DNA of 64,000 nucleotides from Theocolax elegans (Eukaryota; Arthropoda; Insecta; Hymenoptera; Cerocephalidae): the NCBI GenBank assembly GCA_026168455.1, contig CM047426.1, positions 555,501-619,500 of the forward strand, given 5' to 3'. The notes under the pieces were generated by a model, which had not been told where the DNA came from, searched no databases, and saw only the letters and a list, made by a program, of their open reading frames with translations. Every line of letters begins with the position of its first letter. Position 1 is the stretch's first letter. The translations under genes and the position numbers were made by a program. Of this stretch, positions 36,601 through 51,700 are shown piece after piece.

Positions 36601-38305
36601 ATAATTACAACATAATAAAATGAAACAACAATTATCGCGTACATAATAATAGAACTCTTTTCTCATAGATACATGCAGTAATAATGTGTAGTTCCAAAAG
36701 CAGCAAACGCTTCAAAAACAACACACGCGCGCATATAAAATTATTCTGTAACTCGAAAAATTAAATTAGAAATATTCAACACTCGATAAATTTCAAGGAC
36801 TTGGAATGAAGAATAATGGACATTTACGATCGTTGCAATCAAATGTCGCGAATTACGGAATCTCATGTCACGAGCATACTCGTATTGAAGAATCTTCTAT
36901 CCAAAAAGATTTTGTTTGAAACGTTCGTTGAAATAGGTCCATTAAAATTTATTTACGTAATTAATGAACAATTAAATAATGTTTACATTGGACTCTGTAC
37001 GACACGCGCGGGAGTTTGCTTCAGAATGCGAAATTATTTAATATTCCGCGCTAGTCCTTAGGAGCGCTGCAACGCAGTTGTCAACGAGTTGTATCGTAGC
37101 AAACTCTATATAGATACGTATATATAAAAGTACTCGGCTCGGAAATTTCCATTTAGGTACTTCCCCGATATTAAAATGATAATGGACATATCTACGTCGT
37201 TCGAATTACCAAATTTGCAATGCCGATGATTAATGGTTTAATTACGATTCCTTAATAACCATCTATTTGCATAGGTATCCCCGATGCAGAAAACTCGGCC
37301 GATTCAATAGAAATAGAGAACGTAAAGCGCGTCCGATCGATTAGCGTTTACTCTCGCGTGGATTTTCGTCCCACGTGCTCGCGCGGCGATCGATTTCCGC
37401 GGTACGTCGCGCACGTGAGAATGCGAGCCCACGCGACGAAAAGAAAACGAAACGAGAAAAAAGAATTGATTACACCTACGCGATGCGGCACGCGTTGATG
37501 CATCGGCTTATACCGCGTCAGACGGACTCTGGAACGCGGTACTGTTAGACCGGTAATTCTTTCGATTAGAATTAATTTGTGACTCGGCCTAGTTCGGGAC
37601 CCTCCTCCTCTCGTACGATCGCCATGCAGCCTCTTTCCACCTTGGTGTTTGTTATCGGTAATTATATATACACCCTCGTTCTCGAGTATTTTCTATTATT
37701 TGTGTGATTAATTTACTAACTTGGGTGCATTATCACTGCGGAAAAGTTGTAATAGTCTTACGTGTTTACTTGTTCAACCAAGCAATATTTATACCCGTAA
37801 TAACGTATCTGTACTAACTGTTTCCTTTACATCGAATAATCGTTACTATGGTGATCTTATTCCACCTGCCTATTTATAGAAGAATTTTTCGTAATTTATA
37901 GCTTATACATATTTTTATTTACGATAACAATTCTAAATTCATTTATTTATTTATTTAATTAATTTTCTTCGTAGGCCAGTTTTATTTCTATTTAACGGTT
38001 GAAAGTCAGTTATATACGTATACCAAAGATTTAAGTTTAGACTGTTCGTTCAGAGCTTTTGTACATCAATCATTCTAGAAGATCAAAGACATATTTAATA
38101 GAAGGAAAGAAGCGCGTATCCTATCATTGATATCTTTTTTAGCGTTGACAATTTTATAATTTAAACAATCTAGTAGAGAATTAAGGGGAAGTTTAAGTCG
38201 GAGTAAAAAATTACTCGCTTACCGACGCTTTTATCTTTTTCGTTATTTATTTTTCATACAACAATTTAAATAGAGAAAAATGCGACGCAAGAATTCATAA
38301 TTAAC

Positions 38306-38338
<33 letters not shown>

Positions 38339-41300
38339 TCTTTTATAACAATTATTTTTTTAATTTTTATATGCGACCAGGATTATCCTTTGAAATACAG
38401 AAATACTTAAAAATAGCACCGAGAAAAAGAATGATCTGTGGTTAATGAGCGTTTAATTAACGTTTGTCATAAATCGGCATTACAAGAATATTAGATGAAA
38501 CTGAAAGATGAAAGGAGACGATCGATTAATTAATTTTTATAACAAATATTGAATTAACAGTCTCAGTGAATTTAGAGAGTAATTGTTTTTTTTCTCTGAT
38601 AAGCCTATAACTATATACGGGAGTTCAATAGTCAAGGTATACATATATATTGTTGGTCCAATTTCGGGTGCGGTAAATGAAAAATAAGAAATTGATTATT
38701 ACCAACTGGCGTTACCAACTACCCTAATTCAATTTCAGTATAGGATTTCAAATATAAAAAAAACCATCAGGTATTTCGTGACTATAGAGATCTATTGTGG
38801 CAACAAAAAAATCGAATGTGATTAAGAATGAATAGATTCAAAAATATACTTTTATTTTATTCTTCAAAGCTTCATAACATTGATTGAAACAGCGTTCTCA
38901 ACTTTTTGAAAACGCTTTTATAAAAGAGATAATAAACTACAGGTTAATAATTAATAAGTTTCCTTGGCGTAGACCATATAACCATATAATTAGTTTCCCG
39001 TAACATTTTTTTTCACTCGGCGGAAGACCTATTTGTAATTAGCCAGCATATGAGGCCCAGATCGATCTCCTCGAAAAACTTCTTTCCTTTACCTCCCTAT
39101 CCCAATGGAATGGACTATCAAAGCGTATAAGACGAGTCTTCGTGTATCCAAATAGACGTATCCTACTTCGTTGTATATAAAAATAACTAACTAATTGTTA
39201 CATTATTTAAGTTACGATAAGAATAATAATCATTAAGTTTATTTTAAGTTGAATATATATATATATATATAATGTGATTAAGAATGAATAGATTCAAAAA
39301 TATACTTTTATTTTATTCTTCAAAGCTTCATAACATTGATTGAAACAGCGTTCTCTACTTTTTGAAAACGCTTTTATAAAAGAAATAATAAACTACAGGT
39401 TAAAAATTAATAAGTTTCCTTGGCGTAGACCATATAACCATATAATTGGTTTCCCGTAACATTTTTTTTCACTCGGCGGAAGACCTATTTGTAATTAGCC
39501 AGCATATGAGGCCCACATCGATCTCCTCGAAAAACTTCATTCCTTTACCTCCCTATCCCAATGGAATGGACTATCAAAGCGTATAAGACGAGTCTTCGTG
39601 TATCCAAATAGACGTATCCTACTTCGTTGTATATAAAAATAACTAACTAATTGTTACATTATTTAAGTTACGATAAGAATAATAATCATTAAGTTTATTT
39701 TATGTTGAATATATATATATATATATATTTATAATATTTTATTATAATTAGTTGAAACTTAAAAATACACTACTCGGGTAATTATGTGTGTGATATTATT
39801 TCTACAAAGAATTAATATTCTATATTTACATATAAATGTATGTTATTGTCATATATGTAGTGATATTATATTTATTACTACGATACAACGCTTGCGATTC
39901 CATTAATTATTTATACAAATACTCAATATTAATATGCATGACGAATTTATTACATTGAATTTGAGACTATTCTACATATTGCCATTGTAATTATTATTGC
40001 GCAATATTATAACGTTGTTAGTAAGTGCGTAATAATATGTATATACATATGGATGTACGGATAAAGGAAATACGTACTTGTACGTTTCTATAAAATAATG
40101 TAACAGTTTTAAATCCAAGTAGGAGATTTCATTAACGAAGGACTTTTATGCACGCAATGAAAAAAAAGGTCTGTGGTCAAAATTACAATGTTAATCGAGT
40201 AAAAGTTATTATTAAAATTCGAAAAATTTAATAAGGGAATATTAATAAATTTGTAGGAATATTACTGTAAAACGTAGCAATTTGTATTATGATTTGTCCA
40301 GTCTCAATAACCCAATGACATAGTAATTTATAAAAATACTAAAACCTCTTTCTCTATATGCAAGTGCCGTGAGTTATACTTCTTCTACAAGTGTATCTCA
40401 TCCGAAATGTCAAACGGTTAGCCCGAGTTAGCCACTCGGAAGTAAAGTACAAAGGGAAAACTCGGTTGCTAAGGAGTTTCGACACGGTAGACGAAGCAGC
40501 AGCATCAGTTGGACCGCACGATAACCTGCCCTCGTTGGATATTGATCACGACCCCCCCCTCCCCCTACCCCTCTTTCTCTTTCTCTTCTCTTTTTTTCTA
40601 CGTACACTCGTTCGTTCTCCTCCGGGGACCTCTGGGTTGGGGCGTGCTGACGTCACTTTGCCACTTTGACCCTCAAATCCCCCGTTTTCCCTCCCACTTT
40701 CTCGCTTCGATCTGCACGCCCTGCGTATTCAACCTCTATTATACGCGTATGTACCTATATTATTCGTTGCATCCACCGAGACCGACCGCCGCAGCTCACG
40801 TTTCGTCGATAACGACGTTCGATCTCTGTGAATCGCCATTACAAATGATTCACTAAGTACGAACCCAAGATATCTAGTATATTTTGCTTCGAATGATTCG
40901 GAGTGTAAACAAATCTTGGATGGAGAGGTTGCGCATGCGCGGTGCTTTCAAACACCCACGCACACAGGCAAGTTTCCTACTTATTCGACGATATTTCGCG
41001 CGAACGATACGTGCTTTTCAAGGTTACGGGAGTGCGGTACTGCGATCTCGTTATTATGCAGATCGAGATCGACTAATGCGATGTCCTTCCTTTTTATTAT
41101 ATTTTTACTTCGTTTCGAAAGCCCACATAAATTACACTCTTTTATTTTAGTACCTCCGATTTGTACATAGTGCAAATCGGTAGTCGGTAAACACGTGCTA
41201 AAGTACGTTTGAATTTTACAAAGAGCTTTTGTTTTCTATCAACCTGCTGAGATGTTAGATTCAATTTATCTTCAATTAGTCAACTCAGTTATGATATTTA

Positions 41301-43917
41301 ACATGTTAAAGTGATAGTCTGATAATTAGATTCACTCTTGACATAAAATTACATTATTTGTTAAAGGTTTCAGGATAACCATAGATATTTTACGGTTAAT
41401 AACTATAGTGATTTTCTACCAATTTTCAAACAAATGTCGGATTTATACTTCATAACCATAATTAAGAAATTTATATAAAATATTTTGTTAAATACGTCCG
41501 AAAAAATATTTCTTTGAAACTAAAAAATATTTTATTGTTTCTAATATATATATATAATATGTGTAACTTTAATAAATACTATGAAACTAAAGTTAGCAGC
41601 CAGATAGTACCAGCTAAATAAATTAATCAGCCGTTCTCAACAAACCATTTTTTTATATTTATCCCTTTTAAACGACGCAAAATAACAAACAAGACATGTA
41701 AACACATAACATAAAATTTTAGAAGATTCCATGAAATTTTTTTAAACACAATTAATGATAAATCTATCTGGCTGCTACTATCTGGCTGCTAACTTCAGTT
41801 TCACAATACTAAGGGGTACCCCCTAATCGCTACGCTCGCCAACCTCCCACTTTCTTATTTTTCATGTATGAAGTTTTGAGAGCAAAAACATCAATTTTAA
41901 TTGAAGTAAAATAAAATATATTAAAACTTTGTAACCAAAGAACATGAATTTTAATTAACTGAAAACAAAATAAACATTTTGAGTGACAAATTATTTGTTA
42001 ACGATACTTAACCTAAAAATAAGGTTCGAAATGTTGCAATGCAAGTGAAAGACAAAAAGTATTATCTATATATAAAAAAAGAAAAAATATATATACGACA
42101 TTTTTCCGAAGTAAGTGATACAGTTTTTTTAAAAAACGACAATCATAAAATCTAAATATAATATCTATTAGATTTAATAATTGAGTGGTTTAGTAGTCTC
42201 GAGCTCTACTAAACGGTACGTGTTGAAGCGTAGTGCATATTCTAACGTTAACTAGGCTCACCCCGGAGTAGTCAGCGCCAGATATTATTTTAGTCTGCAA
42301 TATCGTATTTATAGGCCTAGCTAGAACAACTATGTTTTATTTGTCACGCGTAAAACCATACAAGATTTTTCTATCGTTTTGCCAAATATATATTATAAAA
42401 CCGCTGGTGCAAAAATATTCGCGAACGAAGGTGCACGCGGTACGTGACCACCTGATATTCGCGAACTAAAAATATTCTGGTATAAATCGTCGAAAAGACG
42501 GTATTTATTATATATATATATCTACTTTCTTGATTTATCGGGTAGTCAGTTGCATAATACGTTGCAAGTCTCATTCATACACATATATATATACACTATT
42601 GAATTTTCGATTGCTCGAACCGATTATTTTCGTACCTCGGGGGAAATATCAGGTGCAATTAAACTAAAACACATTTCTTTTTTGTTGCAAACTCAGTTTA
42701 CCTTTGTTCCTCTCCCTTGAAAGAGGATCGCAGAGACCACGAGATATCCGATTTATGCGGGTGAATAAAAACTATCGAGATTTTTCGAATAGCGTCGAGG
42801 CTCGAGAGATATATAGGTATCTCGTATATGTAGGTATCAACGCAGGAAGCACGCGCTTAGGTGCTCGTAAGACTATTTTTAAAAACCCTCCGTTCTCTCT
42901 TTCCTTTGATACACCCGGCGTGTGCACTCGATCTATCGAGGGAGAAAATAAGGGATCCGTAAACTGCAACAACAAAAAGAAGAGAGAGAAGAATAAAAGC
43001 ACGTACGCGGCGCATCTGCTCGGCGGTATCTCCTAGCTCGTTTTGCCTCGGCAGTCGCATCCTGTCGAGCGATATTTCTTTTTTACGCGGCAATTACGAA
43101 ACACCGCTTCGATCAAAGTTTTTCTTTTTTCTCGCGCGCTCGTTTTATTATACGGAGTTTATATACCGGGTTACCGATTATCAACGATCCAGCACTCATC
43201 ATCGTTGCACGGAGAAAAAATGTTCTAGTCATAATTAGAATATTGTTTAGTAAAGGAGAGACAGACATGACAAATGATAAAAATTACTATATTGTTATAG
43301 GGAAATGTTACTACATATTTATTAATATTTACTATAAATCTCGTAAATTGTTCCTATAACAAAATTGTAATTTTTGTTATTTGTCAAGTCTGTCTCTCTA
43401 TTACTGAACAATATTGTAATTTTTACTAGCAATTTTTTCTCCGTGTACGTGGATTAAAACGACTCTCTATTTACCAGATCATCCTTTCGGATCAGCAATA
43501 ATTGCCTTACTTATTTTCGCTCTTTCGAGCGAGGTTGTACGATACTTATATATATTTATCTCGATCGAATTTCCCGTTCAAATTAATTGACAAATTTCTG
43601 GCGAATGGAGAGTTTGTTTGTGATGTGTCCGAGGAGAATCGCCGAGTTGTGGTAGCAAGCTTCCGTTAAATTGAGATTTTCAAATAAGACACATAGTAGT
43701 GGTCTTAAGATCGGTTGATCACTCCGATTAGTAATCTTGGCTAACGCGTGCATCACTCAACTTTTAAGCTGCATGGCGTGTAACTAAATTATCTCAACTG
43801 CGATTTGATCTTGTTAAGAAAATTAATACCTTTTGTACTTATAGATATATCACCTGTATAGTCATAAAATAAACGATTATTGATAATGTGAGTTATTGAA
43901 TTAATAAAGTGTGTGTA

Positions 43918-43949
<32 letters not shown>

Positions 43950-45719
43950 GAGTATGTTTACGCATTCTCTACACTCACAACTGTGGATTTTATTAGCTCA
44001 AATGTATTGCTGCATATAGAAAATATAGAAATTCACTTATTGTATAAATTTTGGGTGGTGTAAATATCGATTTAAAAAAATCACTTTTTTTTATAAATGA
44101 AGTAATTATTTTTTTGGAAAAATCCTTTCAATCGATTCTTGCGATTTCTTTTTGAGGAATCCATTACTTGTTCAGGTTTTCTAAACATAATTTTTTAATT
44201 AGGATATATATAAGAATTCATGTTTAGCATAAAATTACTAACTAATTCTAACATGGTTCGATAATGCTTTACATTATTAACCTATGTATAACGTATATAT
44301 AACGTATATATAACATATATAAAATTTATACTATAGACAAATCAGTAGTCTTTGAAGGAGGTTTCGAAAAATCCAAAAATCTATTATATTATATTATAGA
44401 GTATGAGAAGAATGTTTACCACTATGTCTAGTGTTCATTGGAAAAATTTGTAAATACGAATACCGAGTTAACGGGGTGCCATAGTCAATATTTATCCTCC
44501 CTACCTTATCGGCAATCGCGATTACCAGTAATAAATTTGTAAATAAAACAGTATGTGAAAAAATAAGAGAAGAGCTGCGCCTTCGTTTGTCAATAATCTA
44601 ATTATGTGCTGAATTTGAAATTGAAATATTATTGCGTTTTCGAGAAAAGTCTTACCAACAAATGTGAACCTAACCTCAACGAGGTGAAAATATTTGATAT
44701 TTTTGGTAAGACTTTTCTCGAAAACGCAATAATATTTTAATCTAAAATTCAGCGCACACAGTTAGATTATCAATAAACGAAGGCGCAGCTCTTCTCTTAT
44801 TTTTCACATACCGTTATACATTTTTATTAATTAATCATCAAAAATTGAATATGGAACCCCCTTAAACGTTATGTGTTACGTTTAAAATTGAAATAAATAT
44901 TATACAACAAATTTTAGACTGTTTATTAATATTATGTATATACGTAGATATGCATTAATTACTTAAATAAAATTATTTCGGTTGAAAATTATTATAAATC
45001 TCAAACGAAACAGAAAAATAATCATCCTTTTAAAGCAATAAATTATAAATTATGATTTATCTAAATAGAAAACAATCTATTTGAAAACTATAATCAGGAG
45101 AATATCTTCTCGAAGGAAATGGATTCTATTTGGATCCAAATTATTTTTTTCTCAATGCGGCTTAGTTTCACTGTAATGAACAAGCTATAGAGCGCAGTTA
45201 ACATATATATACTAAAACCCATCTATCAATCTTTCAAATTTTGTGATTCCGGTAAATTTCGAATCAGCATTATATGTTAACAACTAAATTTTCAAAAAAT
45301 TCATTATTTTTTTTATTCTTATTGAAAAACCGGAGATGGTCAAATACACATACAAAACGAATAAAATTTAATAATTATAAAATATTAAAAAAAAATTCAT
45401 CATTGATCGTAAGTGGAAAACGTTCTCGAGGGAAGTATCAAATTTTGTGAGTGTAAGGAGTGTAAGGCAAATTAATTTTTAAGACAAATGGTATAAGTGG
45501 ATTTTTATGCAGACAAAAAAGCCATTAATATAGTGACAGGATCCGTCGTTGCTCGATGCTATTTAAGTTGACGAACAACACGTTGAAACAACGACTCTTC
45601 GTGTGTATATATACGCTGCATATACCACACCTATATACCAAAATGCTCCAGCACTCGGAGACACTTTTTTTACCTTTATTTCACGCTTCCTAAATATACT
45701 TGAGTAAAGTTTCTACGAA

Positions 45720-45773
<54 letters not shown>

Positions 45774-48700
45774 CCTCACTCGCCCCATCCGTTCAGCTAA
45801 ATGCATTAACCCTCTATTCTCTTTCCCTCAAGACCACGACAATAAATAGCAAATGCGCAGTACTATATAGATTAATTTATTGAATTTATTCAAAACACAA
45901 GAGAGAGGTCGTTGAATTTATTAAGTGGATATAAATATTTACTCGGGAATGTCAAAGTAAATAAAGGTAAAATATCAAAGTGATCGACTCGCTATATTTA
46001 TATAAACTAAAATCTGCGGAGTATAAAATTCAATTATTTATTAATAAAATTCGCGGGAATTTTACGAAAGATAGAAAGTACCGATGGAATGTGAATTTTG
46101 GCACGCGATCCTGGGCGTTACGCGCAATTTCGTCAACCTGCCGGTACATTTTCTAATCTAATTAGTCCCTTTGGTTTTCCAGAAATCTACCCGTCCCAAA
46201 GATGCTGCGCCGCTTGCGAGAAATCTAAATAAAACTTAACTAGAAACCCTTAATTACTTCGGGTAGTTTAATCTTTCGAATACATACATCACTGCACCCG
46301 TCTACGACAAGGAGTATCATTTTTCTATATTAAATTAAAATTTCTACTTTTATTTGTTTCAGTACGAATATGCCCGTTTCGAACATTACAATGGACCAAA
46401 CAATTCCCGTGGTGAACTGTAAGTATTTCGATTATTTAGGTCTTATTTTAATGAATGTTCTAAATTAAAATTGTAAATTGCCAGTAAGATCAGAAGTTTT
46501 AATCGAAACAAAGGTTCTTATTCAGCATGGTTAAAAATGTCAATATAATTTTTATAGATTATTCTGGATTAAAATTGTATTAAAATTGTAACTATTGCAT
46601 ATGCCAACTTTTGAACATCACCAGCATTTGGGTACCTTTAAGTAACTTTTTTATCTCCGTATGCTACACTGAGAAATATACATATTTAAATTATCGCATT
46701 TCTTATAATATTTTAGTCATATTTTTCTTACAATTGCGATCAAAATTATTATAGCGTCTATAATTATATTATTCATATATAACGTCGCTATAAAATTAGT
46801 CTTTTTTTATTCTCGGTGCATTGTTAATAATTGTAAGATCGTTACTTATGTATACTGCATCTAAATCGCGTTAATACAAATAATGAAAAAATGAGTATTT
46901 TCCGTACGGCTGATTAGACTAAAATTCGATTGGCGCAATAGCAGACAAAGCCGGAAAAGAGGGTAACACTTATTCATAGATTACTTCCTTTTCCGACGCA
47001 CTACGGATAATGACGTTGATAAAACGTGCGTACTACAATTTGCACGTATCGTTCGTCGATTGACAATCATCGTCTCGTTGACCAATCATCCATGTGAGAT
47101 ATATCACGCTAGGTAGTCAAGAACAATGCTCCAAATTTCTTACAAGAAATTATCTACGCAAACATTTTATTTTTTTTTAATTTCGAACGAGACAACCCCT
47201 TTTATATTGAACGAACATGTATAGTCTTTCGAATTATTATTCGAGAATTAATGTACCTTGTCGAGATATATCATCGTCCATGTTGATATCGCTTCCTCGT
47301 TTTAATAGCCAATTGTCGCATACAATGGAATCGCACCTATGTATATATTCGAATAAAAATCATCGATGTATTTTTTTAACGTTAGGTGACGTAAAACTGC
47401 GCATTTACTATACGGTTTTCCAAACTACAATTTTTTTAGCTTTAAATTGGGTGATTTTATATTCAGTGTTTTAAAAGTACTCGAGTGGTTCGTGCTGTAT
47501 AAATATATACGATTTCAACGTCGTAGAGCACAAATAATCTACATACCGTTGTTACTCTATACGTACAACGCTGCAACGACTTTACAACCTGAAAAGTGTT
47601 AATTAATAAATAATTAGATGTAAATTATTATTAAATTGCAATGGATATTATTTCGTTTGAAGATGCCCATCAATCTAGAAACAAGGCATACATTTTATTT
47701 TTTATAAATATAAATTTGTTTGTAAAACGAAATTTATGAAGTATTATTCATATTTTAAAGAAAAACAATATATTATAGTGTTTGAGTTATCGTCTGTGTA
47801 ATATAGCTCAAAATATTATCAACGAATTATTTTACTTTTTCTTTGAATAAAGAAATATTGTTTTTTCGCAAAATGTCGCTTCGTCGGACCCTTCCATATG
47901 TTCTAAATTTAAAAAGTGAATGTTTATTCATATTTTCAACACATTTTTGGGTTAATAAAGCTCGATATTTATAATTTTGTCCCGATACCCTCTAAAATTA
48001 TATTTGAATAAACTAAAAAAACTTTGACTTAAGTATAATTAAGATTATCATGCCATTAATCGTAAGTATATACAATAAATTAAGCTAAATTTAATTAACG
48101 TTTAATCAAGCTCAACTCGTGCCGTATAGTTGATCAAGGTTAAAAGAATAAGCTTATCGGCTGATTGAAACTCATCTAGTGCGCGTAACGAAAATAACGA
48201 CGGTTCGAGATCTCATCAGCGAGGAGATATTTTCAATGCCTTTATCGCGTATGCTGCACACATACATGCTCGGTTCCATTGGATTTGGTAACGATGCGAC
48301 TTCTCCCTGATACGGCTCGACCCGATGACATTTTCCTCTTTTAAAAATAGTTACGTAAGAGCTGGTGGTGTCGAGTCGTTCGAAAAAGCTCCGAGGGGAT
48401 GGACGAACCATGGAAAATTCGCGGATTTCGTGTGGAACGAACGTCCAACGAAAGATATTTAAGAACGTGGCACCACGTTGGATGTTATATATTAACCACA
48501 AATACGTGGAAACGTCTTGACGAAGACTGCGGTCAACTCGAATTAATTATTCACATTCTCGATCAAGTACGCTTGATATATCTATTATTTTTGGAAATAT
48601 CTCCACTGTTGGTGGGTTGCTCTGTTATAACGGATAGTTTAAATTAAATTAGAGGAACCTCCTTAGGTAGATTTTCATTCTTTAAATAGACATGTACAGT

Positions 48701-51700
48701 TGATGTATTTAAGGAGATCTCAAACCCTTGATTTATTTTGGTTTTCTTGCTCGTGTACAATGGACAAAACGTGTCTTACCAAAATAAGAAATACTATATC
48801 CTTTGGTAGTATAAAAGATAAAGACTGCATGTTGTACATACTATATATTAATTTGTGTTACGATTCTAAATTTTACTATCACGTACAATAATTCTTTTTA
48901 CTCTGACAGTATATGTACCAATTTTTAAAACAAAATTTATAATTATTGATTTGAAAAATGTCAACTTTTAAAAGGACATAACATTTAAATATTATTAAAT
49001 TGTTTAAAATGTATTTGTTTAAACAATTTTTTATCATATTACGAATTGCGTGTATATATTCTTATATTTTAAATCTTCTTAACAAGTTTCTACAAAATAT
49101 TTCCATTGAAATAATTTTTTTTTACTTACTAATCCTATTTGTATTAGAATGCTTAAGTTACAGTCTTTGTGTACACTATTAATGTTTGACAAAGTTATCA
49201 GGGAAATGTTGTTTATTTTTTTTTGTTTTAATACAAAAACAAAAACTAGTTTTTTTTTTACATTGCTCCGTTGCACACTCCCGGTCACAAGTTCTAAATT
49301 TATCTTGTGATTATTTTCAGATCCTTTGAAATGTTCAGCATGATTTTTAAGTTTCGAAAGCGTAGACATGTATCTGTAACGTGTGTCCGAAATTGATAAA
49401 GAAAAACATAGGATTTACTATGAATATTCCGTCACTAATAGTTGGACACGCGACCGAGAAAAATAGTTTCGTTTTCAAAAATAGACGTAGTAAACGCTAT
49501 TTTCGTGAGGCTTAAAACTTAAATAGAATTTACAACTTTGTAGAACTAATGAGGTTTCACTACTATAACTCCAACGAAATTCTTTCGGTCGAACAATTTT
49601 TTTAATTTTAAATATTTTAAATCGCAATGAACGTTAACTCGAATCGGTTCACGTAAAAAACTCCACAATCAATATATAATTTTCCAGTGATTACGAGTGA
49701 TAAAATAAAATGTAAAGGTGGATTAAATAGAGTTAAAAAGAGAAGAAGATGAAGAAAAGTGTATTGTTTGATTATCTCTCCGTGTCTTGAACCGTACGAC
49801 CCTCGTCCCGAATGTCAATTGGATGCACGTGCAGGAGCGTACGCGCGTCAAAATAGCGAGTGATGCCGTTGAAAATGGTGCGTATGTATGGTGCTCATCG
49901 AGAGAAAGAGAGAAAGAGAGGAGAGGAGAGGAGGCCGTTGAACCTCTATACAGCGCGTACAACGCGACGAAGAGCTTAACAAGCTTACACCGGGGTTATG
50001 CGGGCTAACGAGTAAATTTGGCTTTTGCCGAGGTGGTCGATCCGTGATCTGTGCCAGACACTGTTCGACATTCGGTTGCTTCCGCGATCCTTTGATACCT
50101 TTAACTCGATATCGATGGCACACCAAAAGAACTTTGATGCTGTTATACTGATCGACTATGATCTACATTGGTGCCACATTCCTTCGCTACTTTTGTGCGA
50201 GGACAATTCTGTATGTATATGGTCCTCGCATATGGTCCAGTCTCGTTATATAGATTTATTATTATTATTGGGTTCACTTAAATTTTCAACGATTCCAGTA
50301 AAAATTATTTACACGTCTTATCTTTTCGAGGTTTAAAAAATTTACCGACAAGGAGGGTTCCGCGAATAATTCTTTCTCTCATCGCCAGTGCAATCATATT
50401 TTTTGCATTCTATACAGCTGGCAATGAATATTTTATATTCTTCCAAAATGTAAAGGTTACGGGTACAATATAATTCTTTGTTTTTTGAAACCTAGGAAAC
50501 TATCACTCTAAAGAAATTTTTCTCTTTTTCCACTCCAGGAATTGAAAGAGTAGATCAGACTAATCTTAGTATCTAGTACTCTGGAAATAAGAAATATTCC
50601 CTAAAAGTGAAGGGAAAGGCTTAAGTGTTTTCGAGACAACCCTAAAGTAACCTTAAAGATGCAGGTCGACAGATATTTAAAACCCACGCAGACATAACGA
50701 AGAAAGCGAAGAACCACCAAATATATGTAACTAATAATAAATCTTGCTACTCTCATTGAGACAAGATCTTCCTTTAATTCTCAGGGTTCTTTAAATAAAA
50801 ACTATATGTATACAGTAGCAAAAATATTAGTCGTATCATCATATTCATTCAAATAATTATTATTACAGATAATTGACTTAATTAACTTTAATGTATATTT
50901 AAATTAATCTTGATCACATCATTCTTAATTTCCCTTGAGCTACTTTACGCGTACATACATCCTAAATTACGACGGGCTGCGTTTAGCTTTCTAAAAAGCT
51001 TCTAATTGTGCGAACACACATGCCACACTGGAGAAAAAAAAGAAAAAAAAAGAGGTAGAAGTGCAAGAGAAAATGCAAAGTTTTGTCACTCGTGCTGTTA
51101 GAATTGTAGTTAGTTTATATAAAGCTCGACATGTTTATAGCACCGGTCCTTCTGGTACACGCTTGTCTATTCCTTACGACACCTCCTCCTCTCCCTCTCG
51201 ATCTCCCTCTCTCTCTCTCTCTCTTCTACATCTTGAAACGCAGACTAAGAGGCACGAATCGCTAGACTCCCTAAGAATTCCGAGCGTGACGGACTGTCTG
51301 TGCCGCGTATACGCGCGTTACATCAGACGACCCAAGATTCTAGGAGTTCGAAATCGTCATTCTTAGAATCCGTGTTTGATTCGTCGGGACCAACGCTATG
51401 TTACATTTAATTGATCGTTTATTTCGATTTTACTTTTGATCGACCGGACGACCACTGCGCCGGAGAGATCGGCGTACACCTCGTTTCAAAATGACAACCG
51501 AGAGTCTTGACACTTGACAATTACTATATACAAAAATTACTGTATTCTGTATGATAGAACATTTACCGTATGATTTCGAGAAACTATAAAATGTGATTTT
51601 TATAATTGTCAAATAAGGAGTCTCTGGATTACTCAATAACATAGTCATTCTTCTCCGTGTAACGAAACGATGAAATAACCGATCGTGTATCTTTTATACC

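Larger units (their letters stand above)
35422..46362 (+). other. cnn 5' intron between exon 1b and exon 2
   Basis: An 11-kb intron. Separate entries describe the repeats, the tandem duplication and several CpG-rich patches. The patches at about 37290-37660, 40400-40850 and 42700-43200 look promoter-like, but no independent gene was found in them. Open frames in these patches occur on both strands without recognisable domains. Confidence 0.5.
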
